Assembly (NCBI GenBank): GCA_946413655.1 | Contig: CAMKLO010000001.1 | Location: forward strand, 1 to 64,000 | From: an uncultured Fibrobacter sp. | GTDB taxonomy: Bacteria > Fibrobacterota > Fibrobacteria > Fibrobacterales > Fibrobacteraceae | Direction of reading: 5' to 3' | DNA: 64,000 bases | Part shown: positions 39,046-48,370 of the stretch, piece after piece | Numbering within the stretch: position 1 is the first letter of the stretch | Layout: every line of letters begins with the position of its first letter | Translations under genes and position numbers: made by a program | The notes under the pieces: generated by a model | What the model saw: the letters and a program-made list of their open reading frames with translations, nothing else | What the model was told of the DNA's origin: nothing | The model's database searches: none

Positions 39046-40480
39046 ATCATACGTAGGGCTGCTTGTTGCCGTGTGCGCCTGTATGTTCGCTTGTACCAGC
39101 GAAAATGGCGAATTGACCGGTACTGTTACGGATACCGGTAATACGATTGCCATGGGCGTTGTGACCCGAACCGATGGTTCCCGTGCTGTATCCGCTTTGG
39201 TCCGCATTGCGCGTGAACCGGAAGCCAGGGATACTCTTTCGAAATTGGAATTTATTGAGACGAAGACGGACTCGCAGGGTGTGTTCTCGTTCGATTCTGT
39301 GTTGGTGGATACGTTCCAGCTTGCGGTCATCGATGCCGAATACAATGAAATCTCGTACAAGCCGCGCGCCACGAAGAATTCTGGGGAAATTGACAGCATC
39401 CGGTTGGAGAAGGCTGCCGTGTTCAGCAGTGTCCTCTATTACGAAAACGTGGTTGAACCGTCTGTGGCGGTCGGGTCTCATTTCGAGGTGTTTATGCCGG
39501 GCACTCCGTTCTCCCAGAGCGTGTTTGCCGGGGATTCGTTCTCGATGCTGATTCCTGCCGGTGAATGGTGGTTCGGGTTCTGTCCGGGCGATCCGCAGAT
39601 TGTGGCTCGACTTACAGATTCCGGCTTGGCGGACTCGTTAATTTATCGTACATGGAACATGAATGGTAAGGTGAAGTCGGGTGATACGCTTTCGAAGGGT
39701 CCGTTTATCTGGAGTCCGATGATGGAAGTCGATTCCTTGATAAAGTTGGAAGAGCAAAAGAAGAAAGAGAAGAAACCGGCGTACTTGTCTGGTGTCGTGA
39801 ACTGCAAGGCCGATACTCCCTGCGCAGATGTTCAGGTACAGATGATTACCGATTTGTACGGCTTTGACTTCGTTGTTGGCGATTCCGTTGGCTTTGTCGA
39901 ACAGACGGTGACGGATTCTTCTGGACGCTGGTTCATGCCTGTGCCGAAATTGATTCCGCATGATAGCCTCCGTATGGAGTACCGCATGCTGAACAAGCAG
40001 GGCGAAGTCACTTTGGCTGGGCTGAGCCGTTACGTGCGCGCTTCGGAACTCAAAAACTTGAAGGACACGCTTTTAATAGATACTACGGAATTGGTGAAAA
40101 CCTCGGTTTTGATAAGCAAAGTCGCACTTGTGGTTGACATTGAGACCGCGGATTCGACTAGGTCCGGTGAACAGTCGAACCGGAATCAAACCGACAATTG
40201 TGAAATGAATAGTTTGAATAGCGTTGTTGTGGGCCTCAAGGGAACATCGCATTTCGTGAGAGACGTGACATGCCACGAGTTTAATATCAAAGATCTCCCG
40301 GCGGGTAGTCAAGACCTTGTTCTCTATTCTGGCGACCCCAAGGTTGTCCAAACGCTTAGAGATGCTAAAATGGATTTGGACTCTATTGTGACGATTACGC
40401 ATGTGCAGTTGCCCAAGGCTGATACTTTAAAACAGCAATGGATGACTTACGAACCGCCGACTTTACAGAGTGTGAAATAA
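39032..40480 (+). CDS. Lipoprotein with carboxypeptidase-regulatory-like segments, overlapping the upstream TIGR02147 gene
   Basis: Lipobox CACMFAC; strong SD gaggagg upstream of ATG 39032; repeated 'D..G.F.FDSV' motifs. Confidence 0.8.
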   Translation: MKFAKSYVGLLVAVCACMFACTSENGELTGTVTDTGNTIAMGVVTRTDGSRAVSALVRIAREPEARDTLSKLEFIETKTDSQGVFSFDSVLVDTFQLAVIDAEYNEISYKPRATKNSGEIDSIRLEKAAVFSSVLYYENVVEPSVAVGSHFEVFMPGTPFSQSVFAGDSFSMLIPAGEWWFGFCPGDPQIVARLTDSGLADSLIYRTWNMNGKVKSGDTLSKGPFIWSPMMEVDSLIKLEEQKKKEKKPAYLSGVVNCKADTPCADVQVQMITDLYGFDFVVGDSVGFVEQTVTDSSGRWFMPVPKLIPHDSLRMEYRMLNKQGEVTLAGLSRYVRASELKNLKDTLLIDTTELVKTSVLISKVALVVDIETADSTRSGEQSNRNQTDNCEMNSLNSVVVGLKGTSHFVRDVTCHEFNIKDLPAGSQDLVLYSGDPKVVQTLRDAKMDLDSIVTITHVQLPKADTLKQQWMTYEPPTLQSVK

Positions 40481-40536
40481 TTTTCGAAAGACCCCTTGCA
40501 GGAATGGAAATTATTTTCTAAAATTGTCCGCACCGA

Positions 40537-40607
40537 TGAGCTATGGTGTAACGGTAGCACAACAGATTCTGACTCTGTTTGTCTAGGTTCGAATCCTGGT
40601 AGCTCAA
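40537..40607 (+). tRNA. tRNA-Gln (anticodon CUG)
   Basis: TGAGCTA/TAGCTCA acceptor stem, ACAGA-TTCTGAC-TCTGT anticodon arm, GGTTCGAATCC T-arm; CCA not encoded. Confidence 0.95.
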
Positions 40608-40611
40608 CTAA

Positions 40612-40649
40612 ACTCTTTGCTCTTACTCCTGAGCAGAGAGTTTTTTTTA
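40612..40649 (+). terminator. Terminator downstream of tRNA-Gln
   Basis: ctctttgctcttactcctgagcagagag followed by tttttttt. Confidence 0.7.
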
Positions 40650-40791
40650 GACGAAAGAACGGCATTAAGTGCCTACAGACGAAAGACTAGAGAAAAATGG
40701 TGGCACTGCGTGCGTGATAAAAAGCCTTTAAAATGTTTGAGAAAAGTTCTTTTTGATATTTCTTTCGTCTCTCGTCTCTTATCTTTCGTCT
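40649..40791. repeat. MITE-like element (family B, AGACGAAAGA inverted ends)
   Basis: AGACGAAAGA at 40649..40658 and its exact reverse complement TCTTTCGTCT at 40782..40791; internal small hairpin ggcattaagtgcc. Confidence 0.6.
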
Positions 40792-40803
40792 ATATTTGTT
40801 TCC

Positions 40804-41565
40804 ATGGAATTTTTCGACTATTTTGAAGAGGTTTATGCAGACAGGTGGCCAGCACTGCTGGAATCTCTGAAGGGCGATGGCTGTGCTACGGAGCTTCGTT
40901 TTGGCGATGGCCTGGAGCCGTATTTCTTGGACGAGGCGTCTGTATTTGCGGCTAATGCGCTTGGTGTAGAGCCTGGAATGGATGTGCTTGACATGTGTGC
41001 CGCTCCGGGTGGAAAATCTTTGGTGATTGCGTCAATGCTCAAGGGGACGGGTTCGCTTCAGTGCAATGACCGTTCTCCGGATAGGCGTCTCCGTTTGCAG
41101 CATGTTTTGGAAAATTCCCTGCCGGAATCGTGGCGCTCGATTATAAAGGTGACGGGTTATGATGGCGTCAAGTTCGGGATGCACAAGAAGGAATGTTACG
41201 ACCGCATTTTGCTCGATGCTCCTTGCTCGTCGGACAGGCATGTGCTCAATTCGCCCTCGCATTTGGAAGTCTGGTCGGTGAAGCGCGTGAAGCGTTTGGC
41301 TGTGGAACAGGGCTCGCTTTTAGCGTCGGCTGTGGATGCGCTTCGTCCGGGTGGCGAACTGATTTATGGGACTTGTGCACTTTCGCCTCTTGAAAACGAT
41401 GCTGTGGTCGCTAAAATCTTGAAAAAGCGCAAGATGATGGAGTTTGTTCGTATTGAAGAATTGCCTGAAGGAGCGGACCGGACTGAACTTGGAGTCCATA
41501 TTTTGCCGGACAAGGCTCACGGATGCGGTCCCATTTACTGTGCGAAGATGGTTAAGAGGGAATAG
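40804..41565 (+). CDS. RsmB/NOP2/Sun-family RNA (cytosine-5) methyltransferase (NSUN4-like), start corrected from 40753
   Basis: MDVLDMCAAPGGKSLVIASML, ILLDAPCSSDRHVLNSPSHLEVWS, LRPGGELIYGTCALSPLENDAVV. Confidence 0.9.
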   Translation: MEFFDYFEEVYADRWPALLESLKGDGCATELRFGDGLEPYFLDEASVFAANALGVEPGMDVLDMCAAPGGKSLVIASMLKGTGSLQCNDRSPDRRLRLQHVLENSLPESWRSIIKVTGYDGVKFGMHKKECYDRILLDAPCSSDRHVLNSPSHLEVWSVKRVKRLAVEQGSLLASAVDALRPGGELIYGTCALSPLENDAVVAKILKKRKMMEFVRIEELPEGADRTELGVHILPDKAHGCGPIYCAKMVKRE

Positions 41566-41707
41566 TCAATAGTCATTGGTCAATGGTTCTTTATTATCGC
41601 GGCGTAGGCGCCTAACTAACCTAATCCCTATAGTCTACAACCTATACTATCTAAGCTCTACCGTCTAAAAAATGCTATATTTCCCATTGTATATAGGAGA
41701 TATTGCT

Positions 41708-42031
41708 ATGGCAGCTTTGAATCTTACAGCAAAATCGTTTGATGAAGTTATTTCTTGTGGTCAGCTTGTCCTCGTTGACTTTTGGGCGACGTGGTGCCGT
41801 CCGTGCATGATGATGGGGCCTGTAATCGAAGATCTCGCTCAGGAATTCGATGGTCGCGTTATTGTGGCAAAGATTAACGTCGATGACGAAGGTGTCTCGG
41901 ATATCTGCGCTCGCTTTGGCATTACGAATATCCCGAACATGAAATTGTTCAAGAATGGTGTCGAAGTGGGCAATGTCGTTGGCGCTGTGCCGAAGGCCAC
42001 TCTCAAGAACGCCATCGAGAAGAACCTGTAA
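41708..42031 (+). CDS. trxA: Thioredoxin
   Basis: LVLVDFWATWCRPCMMMGPVIEDLAQEFDGRVIVAKINVDDE; active site CRPC. Confidence 0.96.
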   Translation: MAALNLTAKSFDEVISCGQLVLVDFWATWCRPCMMMGPVIEDLAQEFDGRVIVAKINVDDEGVSDICARFGITNIPNMKLFKNGVEVGNVVGAVPKATLKNAIEKNL

Positions 42032-42032
42032 C

Positions 42033-42824
42033 ATGCTCACGAAACGTTTAATTGTCTGTTTGGATGTTCGTGACCGCAAGGTTACGAAGGGTGTTAAGTT
42101 TAAAGGTAATATCGACATTGGCGACCCAGTAGAGATGGGGGCGCGTTATAGCGATGATGGTGTCGATGAACTTGTGTTTTACGATATCACGGCAAGCGCC
42201 GAGAACCGTCCGTGTGATATGGAAATGATCCGCCAGATTGCGAAGCGTGTGTTTATCCCGTTTGCTGTGGGCGGCGGTATCCGTAATTTGGACGATATGC
42301 ACGATGCGCTTTTGGCAGGTGCGGAAAAGGTGAGCGTGAACAGCTTGGCTGTACTCCATCCAGAAATCATTGCTGAAGGCGCGAAGGCGTTTGGACGCCA
42401 GTGCATCGTGCTTGGCATGGATGCGAAGTTCGTGGGCGTTTCGGACAAGATTCCGAGCGGATACGAAGTGTTTATCCGTGGCGGACGCCAGGCGATGGGC
42501 ATCGATGCGCTCCAGTGGGCCAAGCGTGCTGAAGAGCTTGGTGTGGGCGAAATTTGTCTGAACTCGATTGATACGGATGGTGTGAAGAACGGTTACGAAC
42601 TCACGATTACCGACATGATTGCAAAGGCTGTTCAAGTGCCTGTGATTGCAAGTGGTGGTGCCGGAACTCCGGCGCACATTGTGGATTTGTTCCGCAAGAC
42701 GAGTGCCGATGCGGCTCTGGTCGCTTCGATGGTGCATTTTGGCGATTACACGGTACCGGGAATTAAGAGTGAAATGCTTGCCGCGGGTATCCCTGTGCGC
42801 AAGAAGATGAACGGCGAGGTGTGA
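42033..42824 (+). CDS. hisF: Imidazole glycerol phosphate synthase subunit HisF
   Basis: MLTKRLIVCLDVRDRKVTKGVKFKGNIDIGDPVEMGARYSDDGVDELVFYDITAS; start corrected from 41955. Confidence 0.97.
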   Translation: MLTKRLIVCLDVRDRKVTKGVKFKGNIDIGDPVEMGARYSDDGVDELVFYDITASAENRPCDMEMIRQIAKRVFIPFAVGGGIRNLDDMHDALLAGAEKVSVNSLAVLHPEIIAEGAKAFGRQCIVLGMDAKFVGVSDKIPSGYEVFIRGGRQAMGIDALQWAKRAEELGVGEICLNSIDTDGVKNGYELTITDMIAKAVQVPVIASGGAGTPAHIVDLFRKTSADAALVASMVHFGDYTVPGIKSEMLAAGIPVRKKMNGEV

Positions 42825-42825
42825 T

Positions 42826-44226
42826 ATGAATCCGGAAGTTGCCGTAAAGATTTTCGAGGCGGGCAAGAGTGCCGGGGCTGACTTTGTCGAAATTTTTGAA
42901 GAAGAGACCCGCAGTTCAAGCCTCGGCTTGAAGGACCGTCAGATTGAGACGGCGACCGCGGGTACCGAGTACGGTATTGGCGTTCGTCTTTTGTACGGAA
43001 CGGAGGTTTTGTACGGCTTTACGAGCGACGACAGTGAAGAGGCGTTGGTAAAGTTGGTGAAGACGCTCGCGTTTGGGCGCATTGCCGCTGCTGCTGGTGG
43101 CGCGGGCTCTGCTACGAAGCCGTTTGAATTTGCTCCCGAAAAGCGCGTCTGTGATTTTAATGCGGCTGCCTATAAGGATCCGCGTGTGCTTGGTCAGGCG
43201 ATAAAGCAGGACTTCTTGTTCCGTGCGGACAAGGCGGCTCGTGCGCTTTCTCCGAAGATTGCACAGGTGGGGGCGAGTGTGACTGATAGTTGCACTTCGA
43301 TTTCGCTCTTGAATAGTGAAGGCTTGCATTTGGAAATGACTCGCGGTCGTTTGCGCGTGAACGTGAACGTGACGGCGACTGACGGGACGGAACGCTTGAC
43401 GACGCATGAGGCGCCTGGTGCCCTCGGCGGCTATGAAATTTTGACAAACTATTCTCCGGAATCGCTGGCTACGGAAAGCGGTGAACGCGTGCTCCGCATG
43501 CTCGATGCCGGTTATATTGCCGGTGGCCAGATGCCTGTTGTGATGGGCAATGGCTTTGGCGGCGTGATTTTCCACGAAGCTTGTGGACATCCGCTAGAGA
43601 CCGAATCGGTTCGTCGGCAGGCAAGCCCGTTCTGCGGAAGGCTTGGCGAAGCCATCGGTCAGCCGTGCCTTACGGCAATTGACGATGGCACGATGGACGG
43701 CGTGTGGGGAAGCCTCAAGTACGATGACGAAGGAACGCCTACACAGCGTACGACGCTTATTGAAAATGGAATTTTGAAGACATACATGAGCGACCGCGTT
43801 GGGGCTGCCGAAGTGGGGATTGCCCGCACAGGAAGTGCCCGCCGCGAAAGCTACAAGTATGCACCTGTAAGCCGCATGCGCAATACGTTTATTGCTCCGG
43901 GCAAGGATACGCTCGATTCCATGATTGCAAGCGTCGATAATGGGCTTTATGCAGCCCGTATGGCAGGCGGTTCCGTGAATCCGGCTACGGGTGAATTTAA
44001 TTTTGCGGTGGATGAAGGCTATGTTATCCGCAACGGCAAAATTTGCGAACCGGTTCGTGGAGCAACGCTTATTGGCAAAGGACACGAAATCATGCCGCGT
44101 ATCAGCATGGTGGGTACAGACTTTGAACAGGCCGCAGGCGTTTGCGGAGCCTCTTCGGGACACGTGCCTGTGACCGTTGGACAACCGTCTATTAAAGTCG
44201 ACCAAATTCTAGTCGGAGGGCGGTAA
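42826..44226 (+). CDS. tldD: TldD/PmbA-family metallopeptidase
   Basis: GFGGVIFHEACGHPLETESVRRQASPFCGRLGE zinc motif; PVSRMRNTFIAPG. Confidence 0.93.
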   Translation: MNPEVAVKIFEAGKSAGADFVEIFEEETRSSSLGLKDRQIETATAGTEYGIGVRLLYGTEVLYGFTSDDSEEALVKLVKTLAFGRIAAAAGGAGSATKPFEFAPEKRVCDFNAAAYKDPRVLGQAIKQDFLFRADKAARALSPKIAQVGASVTDSCTSISLLNSEGLHLEMTRGRLRVNVNVTATDGTERLTTHEAPGALGGYEILTNYSPESLATESGERVLRMLDAGYIAGGQMPVVMGNGFGGVIFHEACGHPLETESVRRQASPFCGRLGEAIGQPCLTAIDDGTMDGVWGSLKYDDEGTPTQRTTLIENGILKTYMSDRVGAAEVGIARTGSARRESYKYAPVSRMRNTFIAPGKDTLDSMIASVDNGLYAARMAGGSVNPATGEFNFAVDEGYVIRNGKICEPVRGATLIGKGHEIMPRISMVGTDFEQAAGVCGASSGHVPVTVGQPSIKVDQILVGGR

Positions 44227-44235
44227 TACTGTTTC

Positions 44236-44401
44236 GTCATCCTGAACGCGAAGCGTGAAGGATCCAGTTATATCTGGTTTGTAGAACAAGACTTGACTGG
44301 GTTGGGCTAAAGCCCCAACTCTTTGGCTCGGTTATACAAATCAGCTAGCTCATTTTTGCAACACTCGCCTTCTGAGTTGTCTTCACTTCGTTCGAAATGA
44401 C
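44236..44401. repeat. Family C intergenic element (GTCATCCTGAACG...CGTTCGAAATGAC)
   Basis: Inverted ends; internal gaaggatccagt and ttgactgggttgg. Confidence 0.55.
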
Positions 44402-44417
44402 GGAGCTCATAAAGGAA

Positions 44418-44442
44418 AAGCCCTCGCAAAGAGGGCTTTTTT
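44418..44442 (+). terminator. Rho-independent terminator
   Basis: aagccctc-gcaaa-gagggctttttt. Confidence 0.85.
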
Positions 44443-44530
44443 GGATTATGGGTTGTCATAAGCTTTATACTTAAAACTTTGAGTAAAGTACAAAACTATT
44501 TCGAATAAAACAAGAAAATTCATAAAAAAA

Positions 44531-44570
44531 AGAAACAACGGCATCTCAGAAGAGGTGCCGTTGTTTTGGT
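44531..44570. terminator. Bidirectional terminator-like hairpin
   Basis: aacaacggcatctc-agaa-gaggtgccgttgtttt with A-tract on the left. Confidence 0.6.
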
Positions 44571-44881
44571 GTATGGGATGTTTGGTTTTGTATTTATAAA
44601 ATAGTTTAAATTGGAATATAAGTAGAACTTTTTGCTACTTTTCCGATGTAAAGGTTTACAACACTTACAACGCGTTCTTTTTGCCGAAAATTGGCGAAAT
44701 TTGAGTAAAAATGGCGTTTTTTGATGAATTTGTATAGACTGCGGGGAGGAAGTGTACTCTGTTTCAAAAAAATGCTGGAAACCTTTAGTTTTGAAACAAA
44801 TAATGGCTTTTTTTGAAATCTTTTTCTGGTACAATTGCTTTTTTTTCGTTAAAAAAGGAACTTTAGGGGTTTTTGTTGCTT

Positions 44882-44899
44882 TTGGCACGCTATTTGCAA
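44882..44899 (+). promoter_or_regulatory. Sigma-54 (RpoN) -24/-12 promoter upstream of clpB
   Basis: TTGGCACG-ctat-TTGCAA; GG-N10-GC spacing exactly as in consensus TTGGCACGNNNNTTGCW. Confidence 0.7.
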
Positions 44900-44929
44900 G
44901 AGTAGGGCGATAAAAAAAGAAGGTGTTAT

Positions 44930-47497
44930 ATGTCTGATTTTACTAACGATGCTGAAAAGGTCTTGGCGAAAGCGCAGAGCTTGCGTGACCGTTGCTCCCA
45001 TTCGTATCTGGGTGCGGCTCATTTGGCCGTTGGCCTTGTCGAGGGACCTGATGCGACCTTGAAAAAGCTTTATAAGTCCAAGGGCGTTAAAACGAACGAA
45101 CTCCGCGGCAAGCTGGAGCCGTTTGTGCAGAAAATTCCGCGTATGGAAGGTGTGAATCCGGATGTGGAACCGGATAGCGACTTAAACCGTATTTTGCGTG
45201 CAGCAGTGCAGGCGGCGCGTCAAGTGAGCCGTATGGTCACGCCGGGCGATTTGCTTGTGGCCTTGATGAAGTTCTCGGGCGACCGTGGGCTATCGAAGGT
45301 CTTTGAAGATGCGCTTGGTTCTACCGAGGTGGTGGAAACTTGGCTTTCGGACCCGTTTGCGGGTGCCGCGAATGCCGAGGAACAGTCTCCGCTTAAACTG
45401 TATGGTCGTGAACTTGTCGAAATGGCGGCGGACGGAAAGCTCTCGCCGGTGATTGGCCGTGAAGAAGAAATCCGCCGTGTGATTTTGATTTTGAGCCGTA
45501 AGACGAAGAATAATCCGTGCTTGGTCGGTGAACCTGGCGTGGGTAAGACCGCTATTGTCGAAGGCCTTGCCGAACGTATTTACCGTGGCGACGTGCCGGA
45601 TGCGTTGAAGGGCAAGAAGGTTTTTGCGCTGGATTTGTCGGCCTTGATGGCTGGAGCCAAGTATCGTGGTGACTTTGAAGAGCGTCTCAAAGCTGTTATT
45701 GATGCTATCGAAGAAGATGGCAATACTCTTATGTTCATCGACGAACTCCATAACATTGTGGGGGCGGGCAAGACCGAGGGCTCCATGGACTTGGGCAATA
45801 TGCTCAAACCGAAGCTCGCTCGTGGCGAACTCCATTGCATTGGTGCAACGACGACGCAGGAATACCGCAAGTACATTGAAAAGGATTCCGCTTTGGAACG
45901 ACGTTTCCAGCCGGTGCAGGTGAACGAGCCGAGCGAAGACGAAGCGATTTCGATTTTGCGAGGTATTAAGGATGGCTTTGATGCCCACCACGGTGTGCGT
46001 CTGCACGACAACGCGCTTGTGGCTGCGGTGAAACTTTCGAGCCGTTACATCAGTGATAGGTTTTTGCCGGATAAGGCCATTGACTTGATTGACGAGGCCG
46101 CAAGCCTTGTGAAAACGCAGATGGACACGGTACCGGAAGCGCTCGATACCTTGCAGCGTAAGGAACTCCAGATGAAAATCGAGGAGCAGGCCTTGTCGAA
46201 GGAAACTGATGCAAATAGCGTGAAGCGCTTGAAAGAACTCCGTGAAGATTTGGCTGTGACTGATGCTGCGGTCAAGCAGATGCAGGAACGCTGGCAAGAC
46301 CGTCGTGCCGCATTTGCCGAAGTGCAAGACTTGAAGAAATCATTGAAGGCGGCAAAGGACGAGATGGAACAGGCGGAAGCCCGTTACGACTTGAACCGTG
46401 CTGCGGAACTCAAGTACAATAAGATCGTGAACATCGAAAAGGAACTTGCCCAGAAGACCGAAGCGCTCCGCAAGAGTGCCGAAGAAGGTGGTTTGAGCGA
46501 AGAAGTCACGGAAGAGACGATTGCGCTTGTGGTAAGCCGTTGGACGGGCATTCCGGTGACAAAACTTTGCGAAGGCGAAAAGGCAAAGTTGTTGCACTTG
46601 GACGAACGTCTGCATGCCCGCGTCATTGGCCAGGACGAGGCTGTCGAAGCAGTGTCGGAAGCTATTTTGCGTAACCGTAGCGGTCTCTCCCGCGAGAATG
46701 CGCCGATTGGTAGTTTCCTCTTCTTGGGCCCGACGGGCGTGGGCAAGACGGAACTTGCGAAGGCGTTGGCTGTGGAACTTTTCGATAGCGAAAACGCACT
46801 TGTCCGTATCGACATGAGCGAATACATGGAAAAGCATAGCGTAAGCCGTTTGATTGGTGCTCCTCCGGGATACGTGGGGTACGAAGAAGGCGGCCAGCTG
46901 ACCGAAGCTGTGCGTACGCATCCGTACTGTGTGATTTTGCTGGACGAAATCGAGAAGGCGCACCCGGACGTGTTCAACACTTTGTTGCAAGTGCTTGACG
47001 ATGGACGTTTGACGGACGGCAAGGGCCGTACGGTGAACTTCAAGAACACCTTGATTTTGATGACCTCGAACTTGGGTGCCGAGAAGTTCCGCTTGAGTGC
47101 TGCTTCTGCAAAGAACGGCATCCCGCCGCAGGTTGCGCTTTCGGATGTCGAAGCCGACTTGCATGCGTTCTTCCGCCCGGAATTTTTGAACCGCCTGGAC
47201 GAAGTGCTTGTGTTCCAGAGCCTCTCGAAGAAGCAGATTCGTGAAATCGTGAAACTCAAATTTGCGGACTTGGCAAAGCGTGCGGCTCGCCAGGACTTGG
47301 TGCTTACGCTTTCGGATGCGGCGCTTGATGCGATTGCGGAAGGCGCTTACCAGCCGGAATTCGGCGCTCGCCCGATACAGCGTTACATCGAACGCAACAT
47401 TGAACGCCCGCTCAGTCACGCAATCCTCTCGGGAACCGTGAGTGCAGCAAAGCCCGCCGTGGTGGATTACCAGGACGGAGTGTTTGTGGTGAAGTAA
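44930..47497 (+). CDS. clpB: ATP-dependent chaperone ClpB-type AAA+ ATPase
   Basis: Clp_N domain, [58 protein letters not shown], coiled-coil middle domain, [15 protein letters not shown]. Confidence 0.95.
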   Translation: MSDFTNDAEKVLAKAQSLRDRCSHSYLGAAHLAVGLVEGPDATLKKLYKSKGVKTNELRGKLEPFVQKIPRMEGVNPDVEPDSDLNRILRAAVQAARQVSRMVTPGDLLVALMKFSGDRGLSKVFEDALGSTEVVETWLSDPFAGAANAEEQSPLKLYGRELVEMAADGKLSPVIGREEEIRRVILILSRKTKNNPCLVGEPGVGKTAIVEGLAERIYRGDVPDALKGKKVFALDLSALMAGAKYRGDFEERLKAVIDAIEEDGNTLMFIDELHNIVGAGKTEGSMDLGNMLKPKLARGELHCIGATTTQEYRKYIEKDSALERRFQPVQVNEPSEDEAISILRGIKDGFDAHHGVRLHDNALVAAVKLSSRYISDRFLPDKAIDLIDEAASLVKTQMDTVPEALDTLQRKELQMKIEEQALSKETDANSVKRLKELREDLAVTDAAVKQMQERWQDRRAAFAEVQDLKKSLKAAKDEMEQAEARYDLNRAAELKYNKIVNIEKELAQKTEALRKSAEEGGLSEEVTEETIALVVSRWTGIPVTKLCEGEKAKLLHLDERLHARVIGQDEAVEAVSEAILRNRSGLSRENAPIGSFLFLGPTGVGKTELAKALAVELFDSENALVRIDMSEYMEKHSVSRLIGAPPGYVGYEEGGQLTEAVRTHPYCVILLDEIEKAHPDVFNTLLQVLDDGRLTDGKGRTVNFKNTLILMTSNLGAEKFRLSAASAKNGIPPQVALSDVEADLHAFFRPEFLNRLDEVLVFQSLSKKQIREIVKLKFADLAKRAARQDLVLTLSDAALDAIAEGAYQPEFGARPIQRYIERNIERPLSHAILSGTVSAAKPAVVDYQDGVFVVK

Positions 47498-47498
47498 T

Positions 47499-47626
47499 AG
47501 ACGAAAGAACGCACCTTTGGTGCTACAGACGAGAGACGAAAGATTGTTAGTTAGACTACGAAATTACGATTGCTTTTTTCTCTCGTCTTTCGTCTAAAGC
47601 GAGCTTTGCGAACGTTCTCTCGTCTA
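47499..47626. repeat. MITE-like element (family B)
   Basis: AGACGAAAGAACG at left, CGTTCTCTCGTCT at right (12/13 inverted match); internal gcacctttggtgc hairpin. Confidence 0.6.
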
Positions 47627-47627
47627 A

Positions 47628-48326
47628 TTAAAGAGCTGTCATGACGTAGAGACCTATCGTCTTTACGTCATTGTTCTTTTCTTGCATGACGCCGACATCA
47701 AAGTCAATGCGAATGTGAGTGCCGCCGAACGTCAGTTCGATTTTGGGGATGATATCTATCATGAAGTCATCGCGGAAATTTCCGACGCTAGTGGAGGACG
47801 TGACTTCAATGAACAATCGAAAAACTTGTCCGAAAACAATAGTCGGAATCATGGATGCCGAGAATTTTACGTATCCGTCTTCGCCAGTAGCTCCATCAAG
47901 GAACCCTGCACGGAGTTCATAGTAGTTTGCAAAACATTTAGAAATGAAATTCTGTGTTCCGATAGTAAAAACGATTGCACTTGCATTGACGTCGCTCAAG
48001 TCCAGATAACCATCCAATGCGATGAAGGAGCTGGGTTTGTAGCGGTAGCGACCACCAATGTCTAAGGCCGTGTGTATATTATCTAATTTGTTATAAGTGT
48101 TGACATCGAGTTTTGCACCGACGTCAAATTGCTTGTTCAGTCGCGTCGTAAAGTTGAGCGGAAACAGAACGTCTGAATTGAACGCGGAACGAATCCCAAG
48201 ACCGACACCGATTTGGGGGGATGGACGACTTTCGGGACCGAAAGTGTAGCGCATGTCCCATAGATGGTCCAGAGCAAAAGAATTTGTAACCAAAAGGGCG
48301 AATAGTAGGCAAAGAATGCGTTTCAT
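47628..48326 (-). CDS. Exported hypothetical protein (likely start 48326)
   Basis: Signal peptide MKRILCLLFALLVTNSFA; beta-rich sequence. Confidence 0.65.
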   Translation of the reverse strand: MKRILCLLFALLVTNSFALDHLWDMRYTFGPESRPSPQIGVGLGIRSAFNSDVLFPLNFTTRLNKQFDVGAKLDVNTYNKLDNIHTALDIGGRYRYKPSSFIALDGYLDLSDVNASAIVFTIGTQNFISKCFANYYELRAGFLDGATGEDGYVKFSASMIPTIVFGQVFRLFIEVTSSTSVGNFRDDFMIDIIPKIELTFGGTHIRIDFDVGVMQEKNNDVKTIGLYVMTAL

Positions 48327-48370
48327 GATTATCAAAGTTAGATAAATCATCTGGTAAAAGCTAAATTTAC

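Noticed and set aside
40447-40690. ORFs 40447..40665 (-) and 40496..40690 (+), e.g. LWCNGSTTDSDSVCLGSNPGSSTK
   Set aside because: Translation of the tRNA-Gln gene; a well-known spurious ORF pattern
44520-44888. 122-aa minus-strand ORF upstream of clpB
   Set aside because: Lys-rich translation of AT-rich intergenic DNA; overlaps a terminator-like hairpin and the sigma-54 site region
45290-47419. Long minus-strand ORFs (345, 359, 291 aa)
   Set aside because: Antisense to clpB, whose motifs make the plus-strand call certain
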